Assembly (NCBI GenBank): GCA_025350365.1
Contig: JANXXY010000224.1
Coordinates: forward strand, 1 to 43,764
Origin: Bacteroidales bacterium
GTDB lineage: Bacteria; Bacteroidota; Bacteroidia; Bacteroidales; JAAUTT01
Direction of reading: 5' to 3'
Length of the DNA: 43,764 bases
This document shows, piece after piece, positions 24,224 through 33,086 of this stretch. The notes under the pieces are model-generated. The model saw nothing but the letters and a program-made list of their open reading frames with translations, was not told the DNA's origin and made no database searches. How positions within the stretch are numbered: position 1 is the first letter of the stretch; every line of letters begins with the position of its first letter. Position numbers and translations under genes: made by a program.

Positions 24224-25828
24224 ATGAAAAAAAGTTTAATTATCACAGGCATCATTTTATATCCGTTTTTAATTAGCGGTGCACAGGAAAAACCTGAACC
24301 AGTTATATCGAAGATTAAGGAGGTTACTGTTTTTGTAAACGGCGCCCAGATAACACGCATTGGGTCAGTAATATTAAAAGAAGGAAACCAGCAACTGGTA
24401 TTTGAAAATCTACCTCAGGCTATGAACGCTCAAAGTATTCAGTTATCCGGAACCGGGAATTTTACCATATTGGCGGTTAACAATCAGATTAATTACCTTA
24501 AACCCCAACAAAAATCAAAAGACATAATTGCATTGGAAGATTCTGTTGAAATACTTCAGTACAAACTAAGAACCAACAATGCTTCGTTGGAAGTATTGAA
24601 AGATGAAGAATCCCTTCTTAAAGTCAATCAGTCCTTGGGGGGTTCGCAAACAGGCGTAAAAGTGGATGAGCTTAAAGCAGCGTTGGAATTGTTTCGCTCC
24701 AGGTTGACGGATATAAAAACAAAAACGATAAAACTGGTAAATGACAGCAAAAAACTGAACGAACTATTAAAGAATTTGAACGATCAGTTAACACAAATTC
24801 GAAATAAAAGCAATACTCCGACAAGCGAGGTTGTAGTTACATTGCTTGCTCCGTCTCCTGCGAAAGCGCAATTATCGCTTTCGTATCTGGTGTCGGAGGC
24901 TGGTTGGATGGCTGCTTATGATGTTAGGGCAATTGATATAATGAAACCCATAAATCTTATTTATAAGGCTAAGGTATTCCAATCGACAGGGGAGAATTGG
25001 AACGATATAAAAATTACACTTTCAACGGGAAATCCGGCAGCCAGTGGAAATGCACCCATTGTTAATCCATGGTATCTGAATATTATTGAGCCTGTTTCCC
25101 GCCTTAAAAATGAACTAATGGAGGCAAAAAACGTGATGCTGGAAGAAGTAGCGGTAATTGGTTACGGTGCTCAAAAGAAAGTACAAACAACAGCCTCATT
25201 TACTCAAACAACAATAAATCAGACTACGGTTGAGTTTAAGATCGAACTCCCTTACAATATCCCATCCAACGGTCAACAATATACCGTTGAGGTAAAATCA
25301 TTTACGCTTCCGGCATCGTATGAGTATTATTGTGCGCCCAAGTTAGATACCGATGCCTTTTTACTTGCAAAAATCACGGGTTGGGAAGAATTGAACATGC
25401 TTTCGGGTGAATCCAGTTTGTTTTTCGAGGGAACATTTGTTGGAACAGCATTTATCGATACTCAAAACACAAAAGATACATTAATGGTTTCGCTGGGACG
25501 TGATAAAGGTATTGTTGTTACACGAATCAAACAGAAGGATTTTACTTCGAAAAAATTTATCGGTTCCACCAGAAAAGACTCCCGATCGTTTGAAATTGTT
25601 GCCAGAAATAAAAAGAAACAAACTATTAACCTGTTGATAAACGATCAGGTTCCCTTATCAACAACGAAAGAAATTGAAGTTGAGTCAACCAATATATCCG
25701 GAGGGATACTTGAGAAGGCCTCCGGAAAATTAACCTGGAAAATACAATTGCAACCTTCAGAAAGTAGGACGTTTACCAATGGGTATAATGTAACTTATCC
25801 TAAAGATAAAACGATTATACTTGAATAA
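24224..25828 (+). CDS. DUF4139 (MuiA-like) exported protein with a SusC-like signature
   Basis: The 534-residue protein begins MKKSLIITGIILYPFLISGA, a signal peptide. An N-terminal DUF4140 part (about 25-100, EVTVFVNGAQITRIG) is followed by a coiled-coil region (about 100-200) and a DUF4139 domain (about 210-530, with SYLVSEAGWMAAYDVRA and STGNPAASG). This is the family annotated as mucoidy inhibitor MuiA; its biochemical role is not established. Residues 306-319 read LEEVAVIGYGAQKK, which closely resembles the conserved motif before the plug domain of SusC-type TonB receptors and is not part of the usual domain core. It stands alone between two promoters. Confidence 0.85.
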   Translation: MKKSLIITGIILYPFLISGAQEKPEPVISKIKEVTVFVNGAQITRIGSVILKEGNQQLVFENLPQAMNAQSIQLSGTGNFTILAVNNQINYLKPQQKSKDIIALEDSVEILQYKLRTNNASLEVLKDEESLLKVNQSLGGSQTGVKVDELKAALELFRSRLTDIKTKTIKLVNDSKKLNELLKNLNDQLTQIRNKSNTPTSEVVVTLLAPSPAKAQLSLSYLVSEAGWMAAYDVRAIDIMKPINLIYKAKVFQSTGENWNDIKITLSTGNPAASGNAPIVNPWYLNIIEPVSRLKNELMEAKNVMLEEVAVIGYGAQKKVQTTASFTQTTINQTTVEFKIELPYNIPSNGQQYTVEVKSFTLPASYEYYCAPKLDTDAFLLAKITGWEELNMLSGESSLFFEGTFVGTAFIDTQNTKDTLMVSLGRDKGIVVTRIKQKDFTSKKFIGSTRKDSRSFEIVARNKKKQTINLLINDQVPLSTTKEIEVESTNISGGILEKASGKLTWKIQLQPSESRTFTNGYNVTYPKDKTIILE

Positions 25829-25899
25829 AATATAATAAATTTTACGTTTTAGTGACTAGAACTTTATATTGATTTTACAAAACAGAGCTTTGGAAATCT

Positions 25900-25907
25900 T
25901 ATCTTTG
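25900..25907 (+). promoter_or_regulatory. Candidate -7 box TATCTTTG of the flippase-like gene
   Basis: This exact TAnnTTTG match lies 20 bp before the ATG at 25927, giving a leader of about 12 nt. It separates the flippase-like gene from the DUF4139 gene transcriptionally. No good -33 TTTG is seen at the normal distance. Confidence 0.45.
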
Positions 25908-25926
25908 AATTTCGCAATTATAAACT

Positions 25927-27012
25927 ATGGCTGAAAAAGAACCAAATCCCTTTAAAAAAATTTCCGGAATACGGGTTATTTATCCGATAATCATTGGACT
26001 TGGCGTTGTTTTTTATTTCTTTTTTAAGGAATTTAATCATGAGGCTTTTTCGGTTATAACCTTTAGCTTTCGGATGGCTATATTTCTTTTTATTGCCGTT
26101 TTATTTATGGTATTGCGGGATGTGGGCTATATTATTCGGATACGTATTTTAAGTCATAATGAACTTTCGTGGAGACAAGCCTTACGAGTGATCATGCTGT
26201 GGGAATTTTCGTCGGCTGTAATGCCGTCTGCTGTAGGTGGAACCACTATTGCGATGATTTATATCAACAAGGAAGGCATCAATTTGGGTCGTAGCACGGC
26301 AGTGGTAATGGCCACATCGTTTCTCGACGAAGTGTATTTTATTCTAATGTTTCCGGTATTATTGCTTACAATTAAGGTGCATAAACTTTTTACGGTGGGA
26401 ATGGGTGTTTCCGGCACCGATTATATTTCGCTTGCCAACGAATTTTTATGGTTTGCAATTATTGGCTATTCCTTAAAACTCGTCTACACAATTGTTTTGA
26501 GCTATGGTCTTTTTGTAAACCCTCGTGGACTTAAGTGGTTGTTAATGATAGTATTTAAACTCCCATTCTTACGTAAGTTCAGGTATGCCGCACACATCAC
26601 CGGAACCGATATCATTACAAGTTCGAATGAACTTAAAAAACAAAAAATCGGTTTCTGGTTAAAGGCCTTTGGAGCTACTTTTTTTTCATGGACATCAAGG
26701 TATATGGTAGTTAACGCATTAATTCTTGCGTTTTTTGCGGTCTCTGATCATTTTTTACTTTTTGCAAGACAGTTGGTCATGTCGAATATGGTTTTGCTTA
26801 GCCCAACACCCGGCGGAAGTGGTTTTTCGGAATATATTTTTACACGATATCTCAGCGATTTTTTTCCTGTTGATGCCGCAATTGTCGGAAGTATTGGGAT
26901 TGTGCTGGCGTTGCTGTGGAGAATAATCAGTTATTACCCTTACTTATTAATTGGAGCAATAATTTTACCTAACTGGATTAAAAAAAGGTTCACAAACGAA
27001 AATAAATCTTAA
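25927..27012 (+). CDS. Flippase-like integral membrane protein (LPG synthase TM domain, UPF0104/YbhN family)
   Basis: The 361-residue protein has about eight transmembrane segments and the family motifs EFSSAVMPSAVGGTTIAMIY (about 98-117), LSPTPGGSGFSEY (about 297-309) and a central DEVYFILMFPVLLL helix. Family members move lipids or lipid-linked molecules across the inner membrane; the MprF N-terminal half is the best-known example. No C-terminal synthase domain is present, so lipid transport alone is the likely role, with unknown substrate. It precedes the signalling cluster by 223 bp but has its own promoter. Confidence 0.82.
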   Translation: MAEKEPNPFKKISGIRVIYPIIIGLGVVFYFFFKEFNHEAFSVITFSFRMAIFLFIAVLFMVLRDVGYIIRIRILSHNELSWRQALRVIMLWEFSSAVMPSAVGGTTIAMIYINKEGINLGRSTAVVMATSFLDEVYFILMFPVLLLTIKVHKLFTVGMGVSGTDYISLANEFLWFAIIGYSLKLVYTIVLSYGLFVNPRGLKWLLMIVFKLPFLRKFRYAAHITGTDIITSSNELKKQKIGFWLKAFGATFFSWTSRYMVVNALILAFFAVSDHFLLFARQLVMSNMVLLSPTPGGSGFSEYIFTRYLSDFFPVDAAIVGSIGIVLALLWRIISYYPYLLIGAIILPNWIKKRFTNENKS

Positions 27013-27181
27013 CATTTTTACACACATTATTCTTTATTTAAATAACTCAAAATATAAAGAGTCGCATATTGATGAAATAAAATATGGGTTTTATAGAATT
27101 AGTCTTGGTTTATTACTAATTTAGAAATACAATTCGGTCGCTTTAAAATTTAAAGTTTCCGGCAAAGGTTAAAACATTTTA

Positions 27182-27189
27182 TAGCTTTG
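27182..27189 (+). promoter_or_regulatory. Candidate -7 box TAGCTTTG of the signalling cluster
   Basis: This exact TAnnTTTG match lies 46 bp upstream of the CheR start at 27236, in the 223-bp gap 27013-27235. The first transcript nucleotide would be near 27196. It is the most likely first promoter of the cluster; a second candidate is at 28161. Confidence 0.5.
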
Positions 27190-27235
27190 TAATTTGGTAA
27201 AACATTGTGAAAAACTGTAGACTTTCGCTTACAAT

Positions 27236-28117
27236 ATGACGATAACCAGCCTTGATTTGCAACAGTTTATAACTGCTCTAAGAAATTTTTCAACTTATGA
27301 CTTCAGCGAATACTCTGACAAGTCTTTAAAGCGAAGACTAACTAAGGTATTGATTGACTACAAACTTGAATTGGGTGAGTTGATTTCTCAAATGCGAAAC
27401 AATACTCAATTGCTTGAACAAGTAGTTAAAGACATCACTGTAAATACTACCGAACTATTTCGCGACCCTCTGGTATGGCAGCATTTGCGTTATACAATAC
27501 TTCCGAAACTTAAAAATCAACAAACCATTAATATCTGGCATGCAGGATGTTCTACCGGGCAGGAAGTGTATTCCATGATGATGATTTTGAATGAACTTGA
27601 TCTTTTAGAACGCACAAGGATATATGCCAGTGATTTAAATACCGATGTTCTTCAAGCTGCAAAAAAAGGACTATATAAATACCGGTTTAATATCGCATAC
27701 CTAGATAATTTCGACAAAGCGATAAAAGAAAATCCTTTTAATTACGAGCAGTTTTTTGATATTCCTTATTCAAAGTATTTTGAAATAGACAAGGAGAAAG
27801 ATTTTATAAAAATGAATCACTTTCTCACTGAAAAACCAATTTTTAAAAAACTTGATTTAGTTAAGGATAGTAATATTTTTTATGTGAAATTCGATATTAT
27901 CATTTGTAGGAATGTAATTATCTATTTTAATTACGATCTGCAAAATAAAATATTTGAATTGTTTCATAACAATCTGTACAGTAATGGTTATTTATGGCTT
28001 GGCATGCATGAATCCATTCTGGGCCCTTTTGCATCAAAATTTGAAAAAATCGGGCATGTTTATCAAAAAAAGGAAAGTCTGTTTTCGAGTATCGATTATG
28101 GGAAATTGAATAAATAA
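27236..28117 (+). CDS. CheR-family protein-glutamate methyltransferase
   Basis: CheR enzymes use S-adenosylmethionine to methylate glutamates of signalling receptors. The helical N-terminal domain (about 1-75) is followed by the methyltransferase domain. The SAM site is WHAGCSTGQEVYSM (W101-M114) and motif IV is FDIIICRNVIIYF; both are intact. It is 293 residues, full length. It is the first gene of a co-directional cluster that also has a CheB, yet no CheA, CheW or CheY. Its substrate may be the membrane GAF/PAS protein next door, by inference. It is not annotated as chemotaxis proper for that reason. Confidence 0.92.
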   Translation: MTITSLDLQQFITALRNFSTYDFSEYSDKSLKRRLTKVLIDYKLELGELISQMRNNTQLLEQVVKDITVNTTELFRDPLVWQHLRYTILPKLKNQQTINIWHAGCSTGQEVYSMMMILNELDLLERTRIYASDLNTDVLQAAKKGLYKYRFNIAYLDNFDKAIKENPFNYEQFFDIPYSKYFEIDKEKDFIKMNHFLTEKPIFKKLDLVKDSNIFYVKFDIIICRNVIIYFNYDLQNKIFELFHNNLYSNGYLWLGMHESILGPFASKFEKIGHVYQKKESLFSSIDYGKLNK

Positions 28118-28160
28118 TAATATTTATGCTTCAGATATTTAAATATCAACCATAACAAAC

Positions 28161-28168
28161 TATATTTG
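28161..28168 (+). promoter_or_regulatory. Candidate -7 box TATATTTG ahead of the GAF/PAS protein gene
   Basis: This is an exact TAnnTTTG match in the 104-bp gap between CheR and the GAF/PAS gene, 54 bp before the ATG at 28222. A TTTA lies at about the -33 position. It could be an internal promoter of the cluster. Confidence 0.4.
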
Positions 28169-28221
28169 AAGAAAAGGCAACGAAAATAAATATCGAAACA
28201 TCGAAAATAGTTTAAAATCAA

Positions 28222-30909
28222 ATGATAAGAATTAATCAAAGTATAAAATCAAGACTTCTTCTCTTTACAGGAACTATTGTTTTCCTTTTTGGACTGTTCT
28301 TTATTTTTTTATACAATGATTTTTTCTTCGCTCGCAGAACTATTGAATTCTATAACCGGATAAATATTCTAAATTCTGCACCCGGTCAATTGACTTTGCT
28401 TCATAACTCATTTGTTACGAACGAAATTATAAATGAACGGTATTATTTAACGGGGAAAAGCAAATTACTTGATAGTATATTTAGTACTTCAGAACTATAT
28501 CAAAAGCAACTTGATAGTTTAAATTACCTTCCATATTTTTCACCTCAAGTCGTTACCAGAACTCAAATCAAAGGACTCATTACTCAATGCAAAAAACTTA
28601 GTGATATTTATATTATTCTTAACCAACAAATTATTGGGCGTGGGTATTTGAAAACCGGTGAGGCCGGGGAAGTTGATAGGTTTATAAACTTTTTTATAGA
28701 ATTTGCTGTTGCTGAGAACAATCCAATTCTTATGAAATCTATTGTTGAAATCAATAGAATTCAATCCGCTTATCAATTGGGAAAAACTAACGATCACATT
28801 CAACTTCTTTTCGATAGGGTAGATGCTCTCAAAGTTCTTCTTTCCATAAATGATGTCAAACTTTGCAATGGAATGACAGAGATAAACCGCATGAGGCTTA
28901 TCAAGGAGTTAGAATCATTTGCGGCTCTTATTGGAGAATTACAAAAAACTGACATTAAAATTGGATTTTCTGGTGGTCAGGGAACGATAGGTGATGCCCA
29001 ACTCAAACTCGAAATAATAGGCGATAAATCGCAAAACATTTATAAGGAAATAAAAAATGAGGTCGGTCAGCAAATATTCATTCAGTTTATAATTAAAACA
29101 TCATTGTTAATTATTCTGTTATTATTTTATTTGTGGTTTCTACTTCGATTTTCAAGGACTGTAACATTTGCAATACAACAAATTAAAAATTTTGCTTCGG
29201 AACTGGTTCTGGGAAAATTGCCGAATCCTTTGGAACTTAGTGCATGTGATGAATTAATCTCCATATCAGAACTATCAAATAATTTTGCGAGTAGTTTACG
29301 CGAAAAGATTCATTTTGCGACTAATCTTGGCTCGGGGAAAACGAATGTGACCATGTTACCTCTTAGTGAGGAAGATACAATGGCTAATGCATTGTTAAAC
29401 ATGGAGAAAAGTCTTAAAAAAGCCGTTGAGGAAGATCAGAAATATAAAATTGAAGAGCAAAAACGTGCCTGGACCAATGAAGGACTTGCAAAATTCGGTG
29501 AAATCCTCAGAATGCAAACAGACAATTTGGCGACTTTGTCAGATTCCGTCATTGCTAATCTTGTTAAATACCTTAATGCCAATCAGGGAGGTATTTTTCT
29601 TTACAACAACGATGATAAATCAGACATACATCTGCAACTTATATCGGCATTTGCTTTTGATCGCAAAAAATACCTTACAAAACGAATTGAACTTGGCGAA
29701 GGGTTGATAGGCACTTGTGCCCTCGAAAGGCAAACCATTATAATTACTGATGTCCCAGAAGGATATATGGAAATCACCTCGGGTTTGGGAGAAGCTCCTC
29801 CCCGAAGTATTTTAATTGTTCCATTGCGATCCGAAGAAGTGATTTTTGGTGTTCTGGAAATTGCATCACTTAACTTTTTTCAGCCTCATGAAATAGATTT
29901 TGTTGAAAAAATTGCTCAAAGTACCGCTTCAACTTTTGATACTGTAAAAATTAATATCAACACGTCACGATTATTGGAACAGTCCAAAAAACAAGCTGAA
30001 GAAATGGCGCAACAGGAAGAAGAAATGCGTCAAAACCTTGAAGAATTGCAAGCTACACAGGAAGAATCGGAACGCCGTGAAGCAGAAATCAACAGTTTGT
30101 TAGTGGCCGTGGATGCTTCAGCTTTGGTTATCCAAACTGATATGGAAGGCCGGATAATGGAGGTTAATAAAAAGTTCTCTTTTATCGTAAAAAAACATCG
30201 CGACGAGCTAATTGGAACGTATTTGAGAAATATCTTCACTTTCAATGTCGAGATTGACGAATATTACAATTTATTGCTCGATTTGAAACAGGGTAAATTA
30301 ATCAATCGTAACGAAATATTGGATTTTGAGGATGGAAGTAAAGTTTACCTGGTTTTAAATTATTCTCCAATTCTTGATCGAGACGGGAAACCATATAAAG
30401 TTTTAGGAATTGCTACCAACATTACCGATAAAATAGTACTCGAAAATTCAATCTCCAAAAAAGATATCGAGTTAGGTGAAATGGAATTTCATCTCACTCA
30501 TTTTGATCAACTTATTGATTCAGGATTTATTAGAAGCGAATTATCCGCCGAGTGTATTCTGATGAAGGCAAATGATAACTTTACAGAGGTAACCGGTTAT
30601 ACATCAAAAGAATCCATTGGTAAAGATTATCGAAAGTTTTTAAAACCCGATGAATTAAAGCAATTTGAATTGATTTGGAACGAAGTTCTGAAAGATAAAC
30701 CATACAAAGCAGTTGTTAAAAGGACAATGCCGGCAGGCGATGAGCACTGGTTAATGGCCAGTTTCATACCTTTTAAAAACAAATCAGGAAAAATTACTAA
30801 AGTTATTCTGGTTGCGCAAGATATTACGGAAAAGAAATTAAAATACCAGGTTTTAGAAGAGGCTAATAAAGAGATTGAGCGACTCAAAGGAATGCAAAAT
30901 CAAAGCTGA
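28222..30909 (+). CDS. Membrane GAF/PAS sensor protein without an output domain
   Basis: Order of parts: transmembrane helix (about 11-31); a helical extracytoplasmic sensor region (about 35-285); a second transmembrane helix (about 288-308); a HAMP-like helical linker; a GAF domain (about 433-573, with GEGLIGTCALE and PEGYMEITSGLG); a coiled coil (about 575-620, rich in E and Q); and two PAS domains (about 620-745 and 755-880). It ends in a short coiled tail and has no histidine kinase, GGDEF, phosphatase or MCP hairpin. It probably senses a signal and passes it on by protein contact. The coil or linker could carry glutamates modified by the neighbouring CheR and CheB; that is inference. Confidence 0.85.
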   Translation: MIRINQSIKSRLLLFTGTIVFLFGLFFIFLYNDFFFARRTIEFYNRINILNSAPGQLTLLHNSFVTNEIINERYYLTGKSKLLDSIFSTSELYQKQLDSLNYLPYFSPQVVTRTQIKGLITQCKKLSDIYIILNQQIIGRGYLKTGEAGEVDRFINFFIEFAVAENNPILMKSIVEINRIQSAYQLGKTNDHIQLLFDRVDALKVLLSINDVKLCNGMTEINRMRLIKELESFAALIGELQKTDIKIGFSGGQGTIGDAQLKLEIIGDKSQNIYKEIKNEVGQQIFIQFIIKTSLLIILLLFYLWFLLRFSRTVTFAIQQIKNFASELVLGKLPNPLELSACDELISISELSNNFASSLREKIHFATNLGSGKTNVTMLPLSEEDTMANALLNMEKSLKKAVEEDQKYKIEEQKRAWTNEGLAKFGEILRMQTDNLATLSDSVIANLVKYLNANQGGIFLYNNDDKSDIHLQLISAFAFDRKKYLTKRIELGEGLIGTCALERQTIIITDVPEGYMEITSGLGEAPPRSILIVPLRSEEVIFGVLEIASLNFFQPHEIDFVEKIAQSTASTFDTVKININTSRLLEQSKKQAEEMAQQEEEMRQNLEELQATQEESERREAEINSLLVAVDASALVIQTDMEGRIMEVNKKFSFIVKKHRDELIGTYLRNIFTFNVEIDEYYNLLLDLKQGKLINRNEILDFEDGSKVYLVLNYSPILDRDGKPYKVLGIATNITDKIVLENSISKKDIELGEMEFHLTHFDQLIDSGFIRSELSAECILMKANDNFTEVTGYTSKESIGKDYRKFLKPDELKQFELIWNEVLKDKPYKAVVKRTMPAGDEHWLMASFIPFKNKSGKITKVILVAQDITEKKLKYQVLEEANKEIERLKGMQNQS

Positions 30910-30920
30910 ACAAAATTGAT

Positions 30921-31745
30921 ATGCTGGAATTAGGAATAGTTGAGACAAGGAATATTATTAAAACTATATTAGAAAAGTACAATTACGACTTTTCTGATTA
31001 TTCTTTGACGTCATTCAAACGCCGGCTTGAGAAGATAGTAGATCAGCAAAACCTGAAAAATGTCGATCAGCTGATAATAAAATTGCGAGACAATAATAGT
31101 TATTTTGAACAATTTCTTAATGAATTGGCAACACCATCAACAGAAATGTTTCGTGATCCTTCATTGTGGCGTATTTTAAGGGATGAACTATTGCCTTCAT
31201 TAATAAGCGATTTGGGGTCAAATCTAAAAATATGGCTTCCAAATTCAGTTTCTGGCGACGAACTTTTTTCACTGGTAATTACACTACATGAATTGAATCA
31301 GCTTAATAAAGTTCAAATATATGTTTCCTCTTTAAGTACCGTGTCTCTTGATACTATTAGATCAGGCTTGTTGCTTGCCAGTAAACTTGATTTAAGTGCT
31401 GATAATTATATTCGTGCCAATGGAACTGAGGTTTTCCCGAATTATTATAAAATGGAAAACAATGCCATATATAGAGATACTTCATTAATAAAGAACGTTA
31501 TTTTTTCACGGCAAAACTTGAGTTTGGACCCTCCGGTTCAAGGGATTAAACTTGTTTTGTTCCGAAATAAAATGGTATACTACAATCAAACTCTTCAAAG
31601 TAAGGTTTTAAGACAATTGTTTAGTTCTTTGGTACCAAATGGATACTTAATTGTAGGTGCCAAGGAATCGATAAATACCCTCTATGGGAACAACGAATTT
31701 TCATTAATCAATAATTCTGAAAGTATCTATAAGCGCAAACCATGA
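30921..31745 (+). CDS. Degenerate CheR-like protein (SAM motif lost)
   Basis: The 274-residue protein aligns end to end with the upstream CheR: the N-terminus shares YDFSDYSLTSFKRRL with YDFSEYSDKSLKRRL, and the EMFRDPSLW motif is kept. The SAM-binding motif AGCSTGQE is replaced by LPNSVSGDE (about 106-114), and motif IV ICRNVIIYF by LFRNKMVYY. Methyl transfer is therefore unlikely. It looks like a duplicated copy turned into a binding or regulatory protein. It lies 11 bp after the GAF/PAS gene and overlaps cheB by 4 bp (ATGA), so all three should be made together. Confidence 0.8.
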   Translation: MLELGIVETRNIIKTILEKYNYDFSDYSLTSFKRRLEKIVDQQNLKNVDQLIIKLRDNNSYFEQFLNELATPSTEMFRDPSLWRILRDELLPSLISDLGSNLKIWLPNSVSGDELFSLVITLHELNQLNKVQIYVSSLSTVSLDTIRSGLLLASKLDLSADNYIRANGTEVFPNYYKMENNAIYRDTSLIKNVIFSRQNLSLDPPVQGIKLVLFRNKMVYYNQTLQSKVLRQLFSSLVPNGYLIVGAKESINTLYGNNEFSLINNSESIYKRKP

Positions 31746-32299
31746 TTTATAAAGCAATTATGATAGGCGGATCGGCCGGAAGTTTTCAGGTAGTAACGAA
31801 AATATTAAGTGCTTTGCCAAAGACACTGAATATGCCTCTGTTTTTATGTCTTCATCGGCTAAAGCATGTTCGGTCCGGTTTTCTTGAAGCTTTGTCACTG
31901 AAATCAAATCTTCCGGTTATAGAACCTGACGACAAAGAACAAATTAAACCTGGAAGGGCTTACCTTGCACCTGCAAACTATCATATGTATATTGAACTTG
32001 GAAATAGAATTGCATTGTCTACGGAGGAGCCTGTAAACCATTCGCGGCCATCCATCGATCTTTCGTTTGTTACTGCAGCGCATGCTTACCGCGAAAAACT
32101 CATTGGGATTATTCTGTCTGGCGCTAATAGCGACGGAGCTTACGGGCTAAAAAAAGTGAAAGACTTAAATGGCTTTACAATTGTTCAGGATCCTAATGAA
32201 TGCCAGGTTCGAACGATGACTGAAGCGGCCATGAAAAGCACAAACGTAGATCAGGTTTTATCGACTGACCAGATTATTAAATTTTTACTAAAATTATAA
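31742..32299 (+). CDS. CheB-type protein-glutamate methylesterase, catalytic domain only
   Basis: CheB removes methyl groups, or deamidates, at receptor glutamates. The catalytic triad is visible: S11 in IGGSAGS, H38 in LCLHRL and D131 in SGANSDGAYG. It is 185 residues, just the methylesterase domain, and lacks the N-terminal receiver domain that controls chemotaxis CheB by phosphorylation. Activity must therefore be constitutive or controlled by a partner, perhaps the degenerate CheR translated from the overlapping gene. It forms the reverse reaction partner of the CheR at the start of the cluster. Confidence 0.9.
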   Translation: MIYKAIMIGGSAGSFQVVTKILSALPKTLNMPLFLCLHRLKHVRSGFLEALSLKSNLPVIEPDDKEQIKPGRAYLAPANYHMYIELGNRIALSTEEPVNHSRPSIDLSFVTAAHAYREKLIGIILSGANSDGAYGLKKVKDLNGFTIVQDPNECQVRTMTEAAMKSTNVDQVLSTDQIIKFLLKL

Positions 32300-32312
32300 A
32301 AGAAATAGTTCT

Positions 32313-33077
32313 ATGAAAATGAACCTTTCTTATAAATATCTTAACCTGATTATTTTTCTGCTTATAGTGGCGGTAGTATTCGCTCTTTTTGGTGTGATTA
32401 ATAATATATCCAATGATAATTCAGATAAAATTACATTTGCGTACATTCTGCTTTTTGCAATTCTTTTTCTCATTGTTGTCTGGTTTTTAGTTACATTAAA
32501 AATAGGAAGAATATCCAATGACATTTCGTTGTCCGATAACGCTGATCATGAAATTTTAAATAACACGAGTAATTTCATGTCTAACGACAAAGAGGAAATT
32601 CGTGCAAATAAAAATGAAATTGATGTTTCCCGGATAATTCCAGATAATTGCAAGTCGGTCGAAGAGTTTTCAGAGCATATCCTTCAGAATTTAGCTCAGG
32701 AATTTAATATCGTTCAAGCTTTAATGTATTTGAAAACAGCCGATACCGACAATTACGAATCAATTGCTCAGTATGCTTATTTTTCTGAATCAAAGCCACA
32801 AGCCTTTAAGGCCGGCGAAACATTGCCCGGTCAGGCAATTAAAAACAGAACTATTGTTATGTTAACCGATGTACCTGAAAACTATTTGACCATTGCTTCA
32901 GGATTAGGAAAAAGTGGCATCAAATATTTGGTATTTGTGCCGCTGATTCACAATGATGATGTTGTTGGATTGATCGAATATGCAACTTTTACCCAGATAA
33001 ATGAAGATATAATCAAAATGCTGGGCAATATTGCAGATTTGGTTGCTGAAACTATTGTTAAACTCATAAAAAAGTAA
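32313..33077 (+). CDS. Membrane-anchored GAF domain protein
   Basis: The 254-residue protein has two transmembrane helices near the N-terminus (about 9-29 and 43-63), a short polar linker and one GAF domain (about 105-250). The GAF contains AGETLPGQAI and DVPENYLTIASGLG. The latter motif is shared with the GAF domains of the two larger proteins in the cluster. No output domain is present, so it may sense a small molecule or bind a partner. It lies 13 bp after cheB and 9 bp before the phosphatase gene. Confidence 0.82.
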   Translation: MKMNLSYKYLNLIIFLLIVAVVFALFGVINNISNDNSDKITFAYILLFAILFLIVVWFLVTLKIGRISNDISLSDNADHEILNNTSNFMSNDKEEIRANKNEIDVSRIIPDNCKSVEEFSEHILQNLAQEFNIVQALMYLKTADTDNYESIAQYAYFSESKPQAFKAGETLPGQAIKNRTIVMLTDVPENYLTIASGLGKSGIKYLVFVPLIHNDDVVGLIEYATFTQINEDIIKMLGNIADLVAETIVKLIKK

Positions 33078-33086
33078 AACAAACAT

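Noticed and set aside
27236-33077. A conventional chemotaxis operon
   Set aside because: CheR and CheB are present, but no CheA, CheW, CheY or classical MCP signalling hairpin is encoded, and CheB lacks a receiver.
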